A DNA stretch of 64,000 nt, taken from the NCBI GenBank assembly GCA_025153445.1, contig JANZNS010000004.1, positions 62,001 to 126,000 on the forward strand, in the 5' to 3' direction. A model generated the notes under the pieces. It ran no database searches and was not told the origin of the DNA. It was given only the letters and a program-made list of their open reading frames with translations. This document shows positions 35,848-46,400 of the stretch, piece after piece. The DNA is from Marinobacter sp. BGYM27 (GTDB lineage Bacteria; Pseudomonadota; Gammaproteobacteria; Pseudomonadales; Oleiphilaceae). Position 1 is the stretch's first letter. Every line of letters starts with the position of its first letter. A program made the translations under genes and the position numbers.

Positions 35848-36939
35848 ATGAGCCCAGCAAAATCCGGTGCCAGTAAATCTGGTGCAACATCTGGAGCAAT
35901 AACAGATGGCGCGAAAAAGCAGACAACCAGGCGCCATATTCCGCAGGTCGCCGCTTCTACCTCCCTGGGGCTGGTGCATTACCTGAAGGAACGTCAGCTG
36001 CTCGACTCCCAAGCAGTCGAATCGCTGCTGGACTGCTCGATCGAAGCCTTGTCTGATCCCGATATCCGCATTTCTGCTGACCACCACTACGCCCTCTGGG
36101 CTCTCGCCGAAGAGGCAACCGGTGATCAGGCCATCGGCCTCCATGCCGGCGAAATTGTAGATCCTGACCGCATGGGGCTACTCGGGCATGTTTTTTTCAA
36201 CTGCGACACGCTGGGCGCAACCGTCACGCAATATGTCCGCCTGCATCGTCTGATCAACGAAACAGTGAGCCTGCGCTTCGAACAAACCGACGATCTTGCC
36301 ATTCTGTCCTGGCAAGTGGACGAACCGGCGCACTATTGCCGCCAGGATATGGACCGGACCCTGTCAGCCACCGTCAGTCGGGCCAGACATTTCATTCATC
36401 CGTCGCTCGATATTGCCTGGGTTCATATTGCGCACCCCGCGCCGTTGTATGCCAGCGAATACCAGCGCATCCTGCAGTGTCCGATCGAGTTTGATATGCC
36501 GCGCATGGCGATTGCTTTCAGCGCCCGCTATCTGACCCGTCCTATTCCTCATCGAAATCCCTATATCCACTCCGCGATGCTGCGCCAGGTCAACAGTCTG
36601 CTGACCCGGGTTCAGTCCCGGCGACGACTCAGCCGGAAAGTGCGCCGCCTGATTTCACGACAAATGGCCAGCGAGCGGATTGATGCCGATTCTCTGGCCC
36701 ATCAGCTCAACATGAGCCGGCAAACACTTTACCGTCAGCTGAAAAAAGAAGGTTTCAGCTTTCACGAACTGGTCGAACATGTGAGAAAGGACAAGGCCCT
36801 GCGTTACGTCGCCGCCGACCGGTATGCGCTGGGTGAAATCGCATTTCTGCTGGGGTTTTCGGAGCTGAGCGCTTTTAGCCGGGCCTTCAAACGCTGGACA
36901 GGCGAGTCCCCCGCACAATACCGTGCCAGACATCGCTGA
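35848..36939 (+). CDS. AraC family transcriptional regulator (OruR/ArgR-like)
   Basis: 363-residue regulator. ATG 35848 is used; the frame is open to TTG 35788 but the first codons there overlap a promoter-like TTGACA. N-terminal arabinose-binding-type domain of the OruR/ArgR class (LGLVHYLKERQLLDSQAVE..., DPDRMGLLGHVFFNCDTLGATV), about residues 40-235. C-terminal double helix-turn-helix: DADSLAHQLNMSRQTLYRQL and GEIAFLLGFSELSAFSRAFKRWTG. A basic, Ala/Ser-rich N-terminal tail precedes the domain. The target is unknown; the divergent microprotein gene is the nearest candidate. Confidence 0.9.
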   Translation: MSPAKSGASKSGATSGAITDGAKKQTTRRHIPQVAASTSLGLVHYLKERQLLDSQAVESLLDCSIEALSDPDIRISADHHYALWALAEEATGDQAIGLHAGEIVDPDRMGLLGHVFFNCDTLGATVTQYVRLHRLINETVSLRFEQTDDLAILSWQVDEPAHYCRQDMDRTLSATVSRARHFIHPSLDIAWVHIAHPAPLYASEYQRILQCPIEFDMPRMAIAFSARYLTRPIPHRNPYIHSAMLRQVNSLLTRVQSRRRLSRKVRRLISRQMASERIDADSLAHQLNMSRQTLYRQLKKEGFSFHELVEHVRKDKALRYVAADRYALGEIAFLLGFSELSAFSRAFKRWTGESPAQYRARHR

Positions 36940-36966
36940 CCTGTTATCGAGCCATCCGGAGTCGCC

Positions 36967-38397
36967 ATGTGGAATCCGACGCTGTTTCTGCTATTTCTCG
37001 CCGTCGTCTACGGACTGGCACTGTTTTGTGTGTTCCGGACACTGCTGAACTACAGAACCACTCAGGGCGCCATCGCCTGGATTATCTCGCTGCTGGCATT
37101 CCCCTACCTCGCACTCCCGCTGTTTTTCATGTTTGGTCGCAACCGTTTTTCCGGTTATGTGCAGGCACGCCGCTCCCGGGATGTCTCCCTCAATCATCTG
37201 CTCAGCGTGTTCCAGAACAAGTCCCGTGAACCTCATGTCGTCACACCAGCGTCTCTGGATCCTGATCTTCAGGTGCTGACCAGCCTCGCCCGTCAGCCGT
37301 TCACCAGTGGCAATCAATGCAGCTTGTTGCAGGATGGCAAAGCAACATTTGAGGCGCTGTTCGAGGCCATGGAGAACGCCACCGACTATATTCTGCTGGA
37401 GTTTTACATCATCCGCTCCGATAAGGTGGGCCAGCGCATCAAGTCGATTCTGGAGCGTAAACTCGCCGAAGGCGTCAGGGTTTACTTTACCTACGATGAT
37501 ATCGGCAGTGCCTGGCTGCCCCGGGCCTACATCAAGGCCCTGACCCGGGCCGGCGCCGAGGTATACGCTTTCGGCGATGGCAATGTCCGGCGACGGCGTT
37601 TTCAGATCAATTTCAGGAATCACCGCAAGCTGCTGATTTGTGACGGCAATGTCGGGTTTGTTGGCGGCATCAATCTGGGCGACGAGTATCTGGGCACTGA
37701 GTCCAATCGTCTTGCCTGGCGCGATACCCATTGCCGGATCGAAGGCCCTGCGGTGATGGGCCTTCAGCTCGCCTTCGCCGAGGATTGGAAGTGGGCATCG
37801 AACTCCCTGCCCCAACTCAACTGGACACCTTCACATAATCCCGAAGGGCAACACGACGTGCTGATTCTGCCTTCAAGCCCGGCAGACCGGTTTGAGACCT
37901 GCACCCTGTTTTTCCTCAATTGCATCAACAGCGCCCGGGAGCGGATCTGGATCAGCTCCCCTTATTTCGTCCCCGACCTGCAGATCGTCAATGCTCTGCA
38001 GTTGGCTGCGCTGCGGGGCGTGGACGTCCGCATTATCATTCCCGAAAACCCCGACCACCTGCTGGTCCGACTGGCCGCCTACTCTTACCTGATTCAGGCC
38101 AGCCAGGCCGGTATCGGCATCTATCGCTACCAACCCGGCTTCATGCACCAAAAGGTGGTGCTGGTGGATGACCGCTATGCGATGGTGGGCACGGCGAATC
38201 TCGATAATCGCTCCATGCGACTGAATTTTGAAATCGGGGCACTGGTAACGTCAGCGTCTTTCATTGCGGAAGTCGATGCCATGCTCCAAACCGATCTCGG
38301 TCACTGTCGGGAGATGACGCCAGCCGATTACAGCCAACGTTCGCTGCCATTCCGCTTAACCTGCCGCGCCGTGCGTCTGCTGGCCCCCGTGTTATAG
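36967..38397 (+). CDS. cls: Cardiolipin synthase
   Basis: 476-residue phospholipase-D-superfamily enzyme making cardiolipin from phosphatidylglycerol at the inner membrane. Two N-terminal membrane helices (about 5-24 and 35-56). Two HKD motifs: H219/K221/D226 in NHRKLLICD and H394/K396/D401 in HQKVVLVDD, each followed by the conserved VGGINLGDEY / VGTANLDNRS. ClsA-like size. Starts 27 bp after the regulator gene, so possibly co-transcribed with it. Confidence 0.93.
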   Translation: MWNPTLFLLFLAVVYGLALFCVFRTLLNYRTTQGAIAWIISLLAFPYLALPLFFMFGRNRFSGYVQARRSRDVSLNHLLSVFQNKSREPHVVTPASLDPDLQVLTSLARQPFTSGNQCSLLQDGKATFEALFEAMENATDYILLEFYIIRSDKVGQRIKSILERKLAEGVRVYFTYDDIGSAWLPRAYIKALTRAGAEVYAFGDGNVRRRRFQINFRNHRKLLICDGNVGFVGGINLGDEYLGTESNRLAWRDTHCRIEGPAVMGLQLAFAEDWKWASNSLPQLNWTPSHNPEGQHDVLILPSSPADRFETCTLFFLNCINSARERIWISSPYFVPDLQIVNALQLAALRGVDVRIIIPENPDHLLVRLAAYSYLIQASQAGIGIYRYQPGFMHQKVVLVDDRYAMVGTANLDNRSMRLNFEIGALVTSASFIAEVDAMLQTDLGHCREMTPADYSQRSLPFRLTCRAVRLLAPVL

Positions 38398-38528
38398 CGA
38401 CTGCACTTGCAGTTATCAGGGAATGTGAGAGCATAACCATTGCACTCGAATCGGGCAGTGAATCATCCTGCTGACCTACCCGGCCGGGCATCGCGCCCGA
38501 TTGCTGTCATCATCCCGGACATATATTG

Positions 38529-39221
38529 ATGAAACCATTCAAGCCACGTGAAACGCTGACCGAACAGGTCGCACAGCACATTGAGAACCTGATTTGTTTT
38601 GGTCAACTGAGATCCGGCGAGCGCATCTTTGAAAACGCCATGGCCAAACAGCTGAATGTGAGCCACGGCTCCGTAAGAGAAGGTCTCCTGCTGCTGGAAA
38701 AGCGTCATCTCGTGCGCAACGTGCCGCGAAAAGGCGCCTTTGTTACCGAACTGAACGACTATTTTGTCCGCAGTTTGTACGAGGTGCTCGAACTATATCT
38801 GTGCCACACCGGCCGCAAGCTGACCCGCCAGTGGCAACAGGAAGACATGGAAGCGCTGGAATCACTCCATGCCAGCATGGAGGACTGCTACCGCCGGGGT
38901 GACTTGCTCGCGTTTCTGGATCTTGGTATCGAATACACTCAGGCATCCCTGACCTACGCAGACAATTATTTTATTCTGGAGGCCATCAAGGATTTATGGC
39001 CGTCGGCGAAGCGCTGCGCATTTGTGGCGTTCCAGCACGCCAATCAGCAAGTGCTCGAAGACAATCTCGCCCACATGCGAGCGTCCATTGAAGCGATTAA
39101 AGCACATGATGAAGAGCGGCTTGTCGCTATTCTCAAAGGGTATGCAGAACAACAGTGCAAACAGGTACTGGCGTTTATCGATGCAGAACCGACGAAAACC
39201 GGTCGCAATGCGGCCTCGTGA
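38529..39221 (+). CDS. GntR family transcriptional regulator (FadR/FCD type)
   Basis: 230 residues. N-terminal winged helix (LTEQVAQHIENLICFGQL, FENAMAKQLNVSHGSVREGLLLLEKRHLV) and an all-helical FCD-like C-terminal effector domain. The start at ATG 38529 follows TTG 38526, which is also possible. The FCD-type metal-binding histidines are not clearly conserved. It overlaps the following lipoprotein gene by 14 bp. Effector unknown. Confidence 0.88.
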   Translation: MKPFKPRETLTEQVAQHIENLICFGQLRSGERIFENAMAKQLNVSHGSVREGLLLLEKRHLVRNVPRKGAFVTELNDYFVRSLYEVLELYLCHTGRKLTRQWQQEDMEALESLHASMEDCYRRGDLLAFLDLGIEYTQASLTYADNYFILEAIKDLWPSAKRCAFVAFQHANQQVLEDNLAHMRASIEAIKAHDEERLVAILKGYAEQQCKQVLAFIDAEPTKTGRNAAS

Positions 39222-39648
39222 ACCCGAATCAACAACCACGGTAGCCCTGATTATTGCAGCCCTGCTGCTCGGGGGGTGTGCCAGCAGCCCGAAACCGACG
39301 ACACCCGAGCCGGTCCGCTCCGTGCCTGAGCGCAAACCTGCTCCTGAACCCGCGCCCCCGGAGCCATCCCCTGAGGCACCCCAAGCTACGGAGCCTCCAG
39401 CGGTATCGAAACCCGCTGAGCCTTACCCTCCCGCCAGTTGCGCCTGGAGCAGGGTGAAAGGCGTGGTATCACTTCTGGCAAGGACGGCTCGTGTCGGCAC
39501 CTGGCAATTTTTCCCCGGCGACGACATCCTGTTTTATCCGGCACCTGATAGTGCCCGGCCTGGCGATGAATACCGCGCCATTCTGGAGCGGCCCTTGAAC
39601 GGTGACTGCAAAGCACCGCGTCTGGTGCTGGTAGGACCGGTCAGATAG
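39208..39648 (+). CDS. Hypothetical proline-rich lipoprotein
   Basis: 146 residues. ATG 39208 gives a lipoprotein signal peptide with lipobox LLGGC (Cys24), so the protein is probably membrane-anchored. Residues ~28-75 are a Pro/Glu/Ala-rich linker (PEPVRSVPERKPAPEPAPPEP). The folded C-terminal part (SCAWSRVKGVVSLLARTARV, then GTWQFFPGDDILFYPAPDSA) has two cysteines. Function unknown. The start lies inside the end of the GntR gene, 14 bp before its stop, in another frame. Confidence 0.75.
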   Translation: MRPREPESTTTVALIIAALLLGGCASSPKPTTPEPVRSVPERKPAPEPAPPEPSPEAPQATEPPAVSKPAEPYPPASCAWSRVKGVVSLLARTARVGTWQFFPGDDILFYPAPDSARPGDEYRAILERPLNGDCKAPRLVLVGPVR

Positions 39649-39683
39649 TGGCCAATTGCTGCAAATCACAGGCAGACATGGCG

Positions 39684-41972
39684 TCAGGGGGCAATAAACA
39701 GGCTTTCCAGTGAGTAACCCACTGTGAGGAATGTCGTCCAGTGGTCATCATCGGCATAAGCAGTGGAGAGCTGCACTGGCCCCAGGAAGGTATCAATACC
39801 CGCAAACAGGTTCCAGGAATGGATGACATCGTTCCAGCTGGCGTCTCGCACATTCTGCCAGGCGTTGCCCCCCTCATAGCCTGCCCCGGCGAAAAACGGC
39901 ACCACCGGCCCTCCAAAGCGGCGATAGGAATACAGGCTTGCCAGTGCCGCATCGGCGCCGGTCACCTCACCTCGGGCATAGGCCGATAGTCGGCGGAAGC
40001 CACCCAGTGACACATAGCTTTCAACGCCCGCTTCGCCGCGCGTAATCATGCTGCCGTATAGTTGTCCAACCACAACCTGTTGCCCCCATTCCTGAGCGCC
40101 AATACCCAAAAGCGTGGTGCGATCGTAATCGCTGTCGGACCCGAGACCGGGGCGTTCAAAGCGGCCATTAATCCCAAGGAACCCACCGCTACTGGGCAGA
40201 AACGGGTCATCCAGTGTGTCGACTGTAAGCTGGAGATCCCAGGCGCCGCGTTCAATGCGACTGTCGGAGTAGGCTCCGCTTGAACCCAAAGCGTCATCTA
40301 CCGACGAATAACCCCGCTGATAGCCACCACGGAGTTCCCCTTCGGCGCCCAGCTCGAGGCCAAGGCTGACATCGATTTCCTGTTTTTCGACCTCGACTTC
40401 CGCAACCCGACTGCCCTGGTCGTCAAACACGCTATAGGCTTCCCGCTGATAGTCGCCGCCCAGCAGCAAAAACCGACGGTAGCCGTAGTCCAGCGGCTGG
40501 AACCACTCGGTCCGCACGTACGGCTCGGTACCGAGCTGCACACCGGTATTCCACTCGGCACCCAGCGCATTCAACTGCGTCATCTGGAAGTTCGCGGCTA
40601 CATTGAAGCGGGTGTCATTCTCGAAGTTGTCTTCGTAACCAAGACCAAACCGCATGTAATTTGGCCCCCAGCTCTTCTCTTCAACTTCAATAACGAGCGT
40701 CGATCCCTCACCCGACTCGTCCGACTGCAGCGCATAGCTGACGGTTTCGTAGTAACCGAGCCCGTAAATACGGCGAAGGTCATCCCGAAGCTGTTCGGCG
40801 TCCAAAGGCTCACCAATTTTCTGGCGCAAGCGGGATAGCAGAAACTCCGACGACAGGCGTGAGTCATCTTTTATTTCAATGTTGGAAATCAACTTGGGAG
40901 TAAAGTGGTTAACAGAACGCCGCTGCTGATAGCCGGCCCAGGTAACCGGGTCGACCCGAAGCCGGTTCAAGGCAACCGCGGCGTTCCGGGTTGCAGTGGC
41001 GCCGACTTCCATAATGCGTGAGGAATCAAAAAAATCGGCTGAGGTCAGGCCGTCGAGATTAGGACGGATCAGCACATCTTCATCAGTAAGCAGTTCAAGC
41101 TGCTCTTCCACATTGCTGCGAGTCATCAGCGTGGTGAGCTGCCCGACAACAGAAAATGCGCCGGTAAGCTGGTCGTTGTCCAGCAGCGTGTCGCTGATAT
41201 CCACAGCGATAATCACATCTGCACCCATCGACTCCGCGACGCTGATCGGCAGGTTGTTAGCAATCCCGCCATCCACCAGCCAGCGGCCGTTGTATTCGGT
41301 GGGCGCATAAACCCCGGGAATGCTCATTGAAGCGCGAATAGCCGTCGCCAGGGCGCCATCGCCGATCACCACTTCTTCGCCAGTCTCAAGATCGGTGGCG
41401 ACCGCACGGAAACGCAAAGGCAGCTCATCGAAATCCCTGACCAACGAAGCGTTGCTAGTCAGTTCATTGAGGATAAATCCGAGATTCTGGCCGGCCACCA
41501 GACCGCGCCCCAATTTCAGCCCGTCACGCCCCACACCGATGCCCGGATCGATTGGATAGCGCCAGTCTTCCATTTTACGACGTACCGGTTTATAGGCACG
41601 CCCCGGACTGTCACGAAAGCTGGAAAGCCAATCCATATCGATGAAGCGGTCTTCAATATCGTCTACATCCATCCCCAGCGCATAGAGTGCAGCTACGGCT
41701 GAACCGGCACTGGTACCCACAACGATATCCACTGGCACATGCATTTCTTCCAGAGCCCGCAACACCCCTACATGCGCCATACCTTTGGCCCCGCCGCCAC
41801 TCAGGACAAGCGCAACCAGCGGACGCTCCGAAGCGGGCGCGACCGTTTGCTTGTCAGAAGCGGACCGGGACCGGTCCATTTCACCCTCGGACGGCTGCCC
41901 CTGAACGGATAACGAGAGACTGGCGAGAACAAACGAAAACAATACCCGAAACACTTGGGACTCCCTACCCAT
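39684..41972 (-). CDS. PlpD-like patatin phospholipase with outer-membrane beta-barrel
   Basis: 762-residue protein of the type Vd secretion/patatin-BamA-like class. Signal peptide (residues 1-~25). Patatin domain with oxyanion loop GGGAKG (59-64), serine S88 in GTSAGS, and aspartate D234 in DGG; the Ser-Asp dyad is intact, so it is an active phospholipase A. A POTRA-like segment (about 365-430, LISNIEIKDDSRLSSEFLL...) precedes a C-terminal barrel of about 16 strands with BamA-like patterns (SSGGFLGINGRFE). In relatives the patatin part is exported through or held by the barrel. Single-gene unit. Confidence 0.9.
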   Translation of the reverse strand: MGRESQVFRVLFSFVLASLSLSVQGQPSEGEMDRSRSASDKQTVAPASERPLVALVLSGGGAKGMAHVGVLRALEEMHVPVDIVVGTSAGSAVAALYALGMDVDDIEDRFIDMDWLSSFRDSPGRAYKPVRRKMEDWRYPIDPGIGVGRDGLKLGRGLVAGQNLGFILNELTSNASLVRDFDELPLRFRAVATDLETGEEVVIGDGALATAIRASMSIPGVYAPTEYNGRWLVDGGIANNLPISVAESMGADVIIAVDISDTLLDNDQLTGAFSVVGQLTTLMTRSNVEEQLELLTDEDVLIRPNLDGLTSADFFDSSRIMEVGATATRNAAVALNRLRVDPVTWAGYQQRRSVNHFTPKLISNIEIKDDSRLSSEFLLSRLRQKIGEPLDAEQLRDDLRRIYGLGYYETVSYALQSDESGEGSTLVIEVEEKSWGPNYMRFGLGYEDNFENDTRFNVAANFQMTQLNALGAEWNTGVQLGTEPYVRTEWFQPLDYGYRRFLLLGGDYQREAYSVFDDQGSRVAEVEVEKQEIDVSLGLELGAEGELRGGYQRGYSSVDDALGSSGAYSDSRIERGAWDLQLTVDTLDDPFLPSSGGFLGINGRFERPGLGSDSDYDRTTLLGIGAQEWGQQVVVGQLYGSMITRGEAGVESYVSLGGFRRLSAYARGEVTGADAALASLYSYRRFGGPVVPFFAGAGYEGGNAWQNVRDASWNDVIHSWNLFAGIDTFLGPVQLSTAYADDDHWTTFLTVGYSLESLFIAP

Positions 41973-42131
41973 GATCTTGCGACCCCGTCCTGAAGACAGT
42001 CCATCGAAGACCCACTGACCGTTAACAAACCTGCCCTTTTACCCGGCAACTCCTGGCACCCGCGAACGTGATCCGGAGCGGATCATCCACGAGTACTTGC
42101 CAAGAGTTGGCCGGGCGCTATGGCCGGCCTA

Positions 42132-42722
42132 TTATTCGCGATCGCCTTCGTCACTGACCAGTGACAAATGGGAAATATCCGGCACCGCGGTCGGGATCTC
42201 CTCTTTCTTTTCAACCAGCGTGCTGCCAGCCGGTGCCAGGGTCCATTCATCGAGATGCTGAAACATGGGGGCATCAACATGGCGCTCTTCCGTCAGGCGG
42301 TCGTGAGCCTGCTCCACACGTAAAGAAGAACCCGAGAGAATGGCATCAACCTTTTCACCAGCCACCTGAAGCCGGTCGCCCGGCTCGACAGGGACCTGAG
42401 AGCTACTCTCAGATGCGGCGGGTGCTTGCGGGGTCGTCGGTGCAGGCTCGGGCGCCTGAACCGGTGCAGGTGAAGCAGCCCGGGGTGGTGGCGCGGTCCC
42501 TTCCATCGGTTCGATATGGGCGATCATGCCGTGCTTTCGCAACACCGCCTCGTACTTGCCGGCCTGGGCTTCATCGAGTTTGTTGCGGATCACGACGCGC
42601 TGACCGCTGAACATCCTGTCGACCTGATCAACCGTTGCCTTGAATAGCGCCATCGCGTTGGCGCGTGCGGTTGCTTCATCGGTTTGTGGCGTGCATTCGC
42701 CTCTGAACACTAACTGATACAT
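42132..42722 (-). CDS. Hypothetical protein with N-terminal FRG/LFSG domain and disordered linker
   Basis: 196 residues from ATG 42722, which has GGGGGAA upstream. Residues 1-70 form a small domain (YQLVFRGECTPQTDEATAR, FKATVDQVDRMFSGQRVVIR, AGKYEAVLRKHG) found at the front of several gammaproteobacterial hypotheticals, to my memory. Residues ~75-115 are Pro/Ala-rich and disordered. The C-terminal third is charged. No signal peptide, so cytoplasmic. Function unknown. Orientation follows the patatin gene upstream of it on the same strand, 159 bp apart. Confidence 0.7.
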   Translation of the reverse strand: MYQLVFRGECTPQTDEATARANAMALFKATVDQVDRMFSGQRVVIRNKLDEAQAGKYEAVLRKHGMIAHIEPMEGTAPPPRAASPAPVQAPEPAPTTPQAPAASESSSQVPVEPGDRLQVAGEKVDAILSGSSLRVEQAHDRLTEERHVDAPMFQHLDEWTLAPAGSTLVEKKEEIPTAVPDISHLSLVSDEGDRE

Positions 42723-43045
42723 GATCTGATTCCCCCGAAATACCATGCCCCGTTGATTACCGATCGTGAATCCGGTTCATGGGTACAGGCCAAAGCCCTG
42801 TTGTCTGCCGTTGACGTTCCGACAGTTTTTTACAGTGTACCCCACCCGCAGAATATCGTGCTGCCAAAACCGCCTGCCACCGACGAGCTGAAATGTCCGC
42901 CAGAACGCCCTCTCTTCCTGACACAGCCGCATTGCAAACAAATGAAAAAATATGCGGCCGCCACTAAGCAGATTTTCATTCCTTTGTCATAATGATTCGC
43001 AACAGATAGTTACAGAATGTTACATGCATCAAGCAAGGCCATCTT
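42723..43045. other. 323-bp intergenic region
   Basis: Divergent gap between the 196-aa gene (-) and the small secreted protein gene (+). Only a TTG-started frame crosses it, with no ribosome site, which I reject. It should contain both promoters: near the right end TTGTCA (42984-42989) with a 17-bp spacer before TAGTTA is a weak candidate. I see no repeats or hairpins. Confidence 0.5.
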
Positions 43046-43447
43046 ATGCCCAGCAACCGATCGGTCAACTCATTCAGGCGTCAGGGGCGCAGTGCACTGT
43101 CACTCACTGTCGCGGCTCTGTTCGGTCTGCTTTCTGCCATGCCCGCAGCGCATGCTGAAAACATTGATCTGCTGATGAGCGGGCTGTTCAAACAGGGGCC
43201 TACCTATATTGGCATGACCAGCGTTGATCGCGATGATATTCCTGAATCGGCGAATTACGAACGCAAGTACCTGATCGTCGATTTTCGCTATCAGGAAATG
43301 CCGGACGATGGCCGACTGCAAGCCAGTATTAACACGATCTGCATGGCCATGATTCGCGACCGGGAACTGATGCAACGCCTGAGCAACCAGGGGTATGACA
43401 TGGTGTCAGTCGCATTTGACCGTCAGTCCCAGTACGACTGCCTTTAA
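43046..43447 (+). CDS. Hypothetical secreted protein with two cysteines
   Basis: 133 residues with a signal peptide (basic NRSVNSFRRQGRSALSLTV, hydrophobic core, cleavage after ...PAAHA). Mature part ~95 residues with two cysteines, one in NTICMAMIRDRE and one as the penultimate residue (YDCL), which could form a disulfide. AAGG precedes ATG by about 8 bases. The stop overlaps the convergent kinase gene by 4 bp. Unknown family. Confidence 0.72.
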   Translation: MPSNRSVNSFRRQGRSALSLTVAALFGLLSAMPAAHAENIDLLMSGLFKQGPTYIGMTSVDRDDIPESANYERKYLIVDFRYQEMPDDGRLQASINTICMAMIRDRELMQRLSNQGYDMVSVAFDRQSQYDCL

Positions 43448-46400
43448 GGCTCCTGCTGCGGCTCATCGTTGAGTAATTCAGGGAACAGCTCCAGCCGGGC
43501 GTGGACGCTATCCAGATCGAACGCGTCAATCTCCTCCTGCAACTCACGGCCATACTCAACAATTTCCAGCAAACCCCGATCACGCCCCCACTCCACGAGC
43601 TGCCCGGCAAACAGCGACAGCTGTTCAGGGTCACCGCTGCCGCGGGTGGCCTGCCAGTCATCGGTGAAGGTCTGCTTCAACTCTTCAGCCAGTTGCAGCC
43701 GCAGATAGCTGTTGGTCACGACTTGCAGTTCCGGCCGTGCGTCATCGCCTTCAGCTTCATCGTCAGTCTGATCGGTCTCATGGATCATAAAGCGCGCCAG
43801 TTCACCCAGTAAAACCTGACGACTGACCGGCTTCTGCAGGAAGCCGTCAAATCTGGCCTCGTCGATGCGGGAAGCATCACCCGGCATCACCGATGCTGTT
43901 AGCGCCACAACGGGGATAGCGGCCAGATTGTCATCCTCGTGCATGGCTTTGCGGCAACTGAAACCGTCCATGACTGGCATCCTGATATCCATCAGCACGA
44001 CATCCGGCAGGCATTCATTCGCCACATTCAGCGCCTGGGCACCATCACTCGCCTCAATGACCCGCAATCCCACAGGTTCCAGCATGTCCCGAACCAATTG
44101 ACGGTTGATCTGGTTATCATCGACCACCAGCACCAGACCGTTATCAAACCGGTAAACCACTGCCTCATCACGACTGGATTCCGGCCCGGCAGACGACGTG
44201 GCCACATCATGCAATACGATCCGGAAGCAAGAACCTTCACCAGCGTGACTGGTTACCGTCAACTCCCCGCCCATCATCCGCACCAGCTTACGACTGATGG
44301 CCAGCCCCAGGCCCGTTCCGCCGTACTGCCGGTTGCTTTGCCCTTCCTGCTGCTCGAACGCATCGAAAATACGATCCTGCTGGTCTTCAGGGATACCGAT
44401 GCCGGTATCGGTCACCTCTATCACTAGCTGGCACTCATCCCCCGTCTCGTCCGTGTGGCAACTTTCGGTACGGGCATGAATGCGAATTTCACCCTCGTGG
44501 GTAAACTTGATGGCATTGCCCACCAAATTGAACAACACCTGCCGCAACCGCGTTTCATCCAGCACCATGGCGGCGGGAATATTATCAGCCAGCGAGACAC
44601 TGAGCGTCAGATCGCGGGCACGGGCGCGAATCTCGAAAATCCGCTGCACATCTTCCAGCAATCGCTGCAGGTCCAGCGCACCAAACTCAAGCTTCATTTT
44701 GCCCGCTTCAATGCGGGACAGATCGAGAATGTCGTTAATCAGCGTCAGCAGGCTTCGGCTACCGGCCTTGATGGACTCGATATAACCCCGCTGGCGCGCA
44801 TCCGTCACGCTGCCTTCAAGCAACTCGCTGTAACCCATTACCGCGTTCATCGGGGTGCGAATTTCGTGGGACATGTTGGCAAGAAACTCACTTTTCGCCC
44901 GACTGGCGGATTCCGCCGCTCGCGCCAACTGCTCGGCTTCAAGCTTGGCTGCGCGTAACTCATCCTCACTGTCCCGAAGGGCGTTCTCCGAACGGATGCG
45001 CTCATCCACTTCCCGCGATAGCTTGCGGTTCCAGTAAAGAAAAATCAGCACCACGACGATGGCGATCAGCACTACCCGACGGACCACCGTATAGTCGATA
45101 TCCTGTTCGATATCGAGATGGATCCAGCGATTGTAGACGGTGTCGTAATCCTGCTTTTTCAGGCTGCCCAGTCCTTTATTCAGAATTCGCAGCAGTTCCG
45201 GCTCATCTTTTCGCACGGCCAGCCTCAGTTCGTACTGATAGGGCGTGATACTGGTGATTCTCAGGTTCGACAAACCCAAGTGGGCCACGGTGTAACTGAC
45301 GCCTGGAATATGCGTTACCATCACATCCAGATCGCCATTGGATAGCCCAAGCAAACCTTTTTCGAGATTATCAACCGGATACAGGTTCAGTTCGGGATGG
45401 TTGATCAGCAGGTATTCATGGCTGGCCTGTTGTCGCACAACCCCGACGCGCTCATCTCTCAACTCCCGCAGATCGCCGATAAACCGCCCGTCGTCACGGA
45501 TAACCAGCGCAATGGGCAGGCTCAGGTATGAACGCGTGAAAAGAAACAGGTTTTCCCGCCGTGGTGTGCGAGGCAAGGCGGGAATAATATCCACGTCGCC
45601 GTTTTGCAGCATGGTTTCGGCAGTGGACCAGTCGTCAATTTTCGGGCTGGAAAAACGGATATTGAGCTGGTCACCCAGCTTGCCGACGAGATCCGGTACC
45701 AGCCCGGTGCTGCGACCATCCTCGTAAAATTCGAAAGGCGGCCAGTCACGGCGGAACGCCACTTTCAAATCCGGATGACGGTTCAGCCATTGCTGTTCCT
45801 GGGATGAAATGCTGACCTCATTGTCCGGCGCTTTACCTGCAAGCTCGAACCCAATCCAGTCATCCAGAATCGCGCGATTTTCCTGGCCGCTGACGGCATT
45901 GACACCGGCGTTCAGAATGCGCTGCATGCGAATGTTGTTTGCCGCCGTGGCGAACACCACTTCGGCCGGCTGATTGTTAAGCACCGCTACAAGCGAGATC
46001 TGGTTGATCAACCCGGCACGCAGATAATCGGAAATCACCGGCATGGGCGCAAAAAAGGCATCAGCCCGACCCGACGTGATGCTATTCACCGCTTCGCTGA
46101 CACTGCGCACAGGAATCGGGCGGAATGATTTCACCGAATCCAACAAGCTGTATTGGTGACTGTCGCCGGAGATCAGCGCCACACGCTTGTGCTCAAGATC
46201 AGACAGCCGCTGCACCGATGCGTCGTCCGCATTGGCAAACAGGCCATAGTTGAGTGACATCATGCTGTCAGTGAACAGCATTTCAGGGGCGCTGTGGGGC
46301 GATTGGTAAAGCGTCACAATGGCGTCCAGCTCGCCTTGCTGAAGCCGCGTCTCCAGCGTGACAGGAGCCCCCGGAACCAGTTCGACCTGCACGTCGAGCT

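Noticed and set aside
35839-39210. Identical GGTCGCAATG at the starts of the AraC and lipoprotein genes
   Set aside because: A 10-base match including the start codon is expected by chance in this composition; no common function suggested.
42753-42992. 79-codon plus-strand frame in the divergent gap
   Set aside because: TTG start without Shine-Dalgarno; product shows no recognisable pattern; kept as intergenic.
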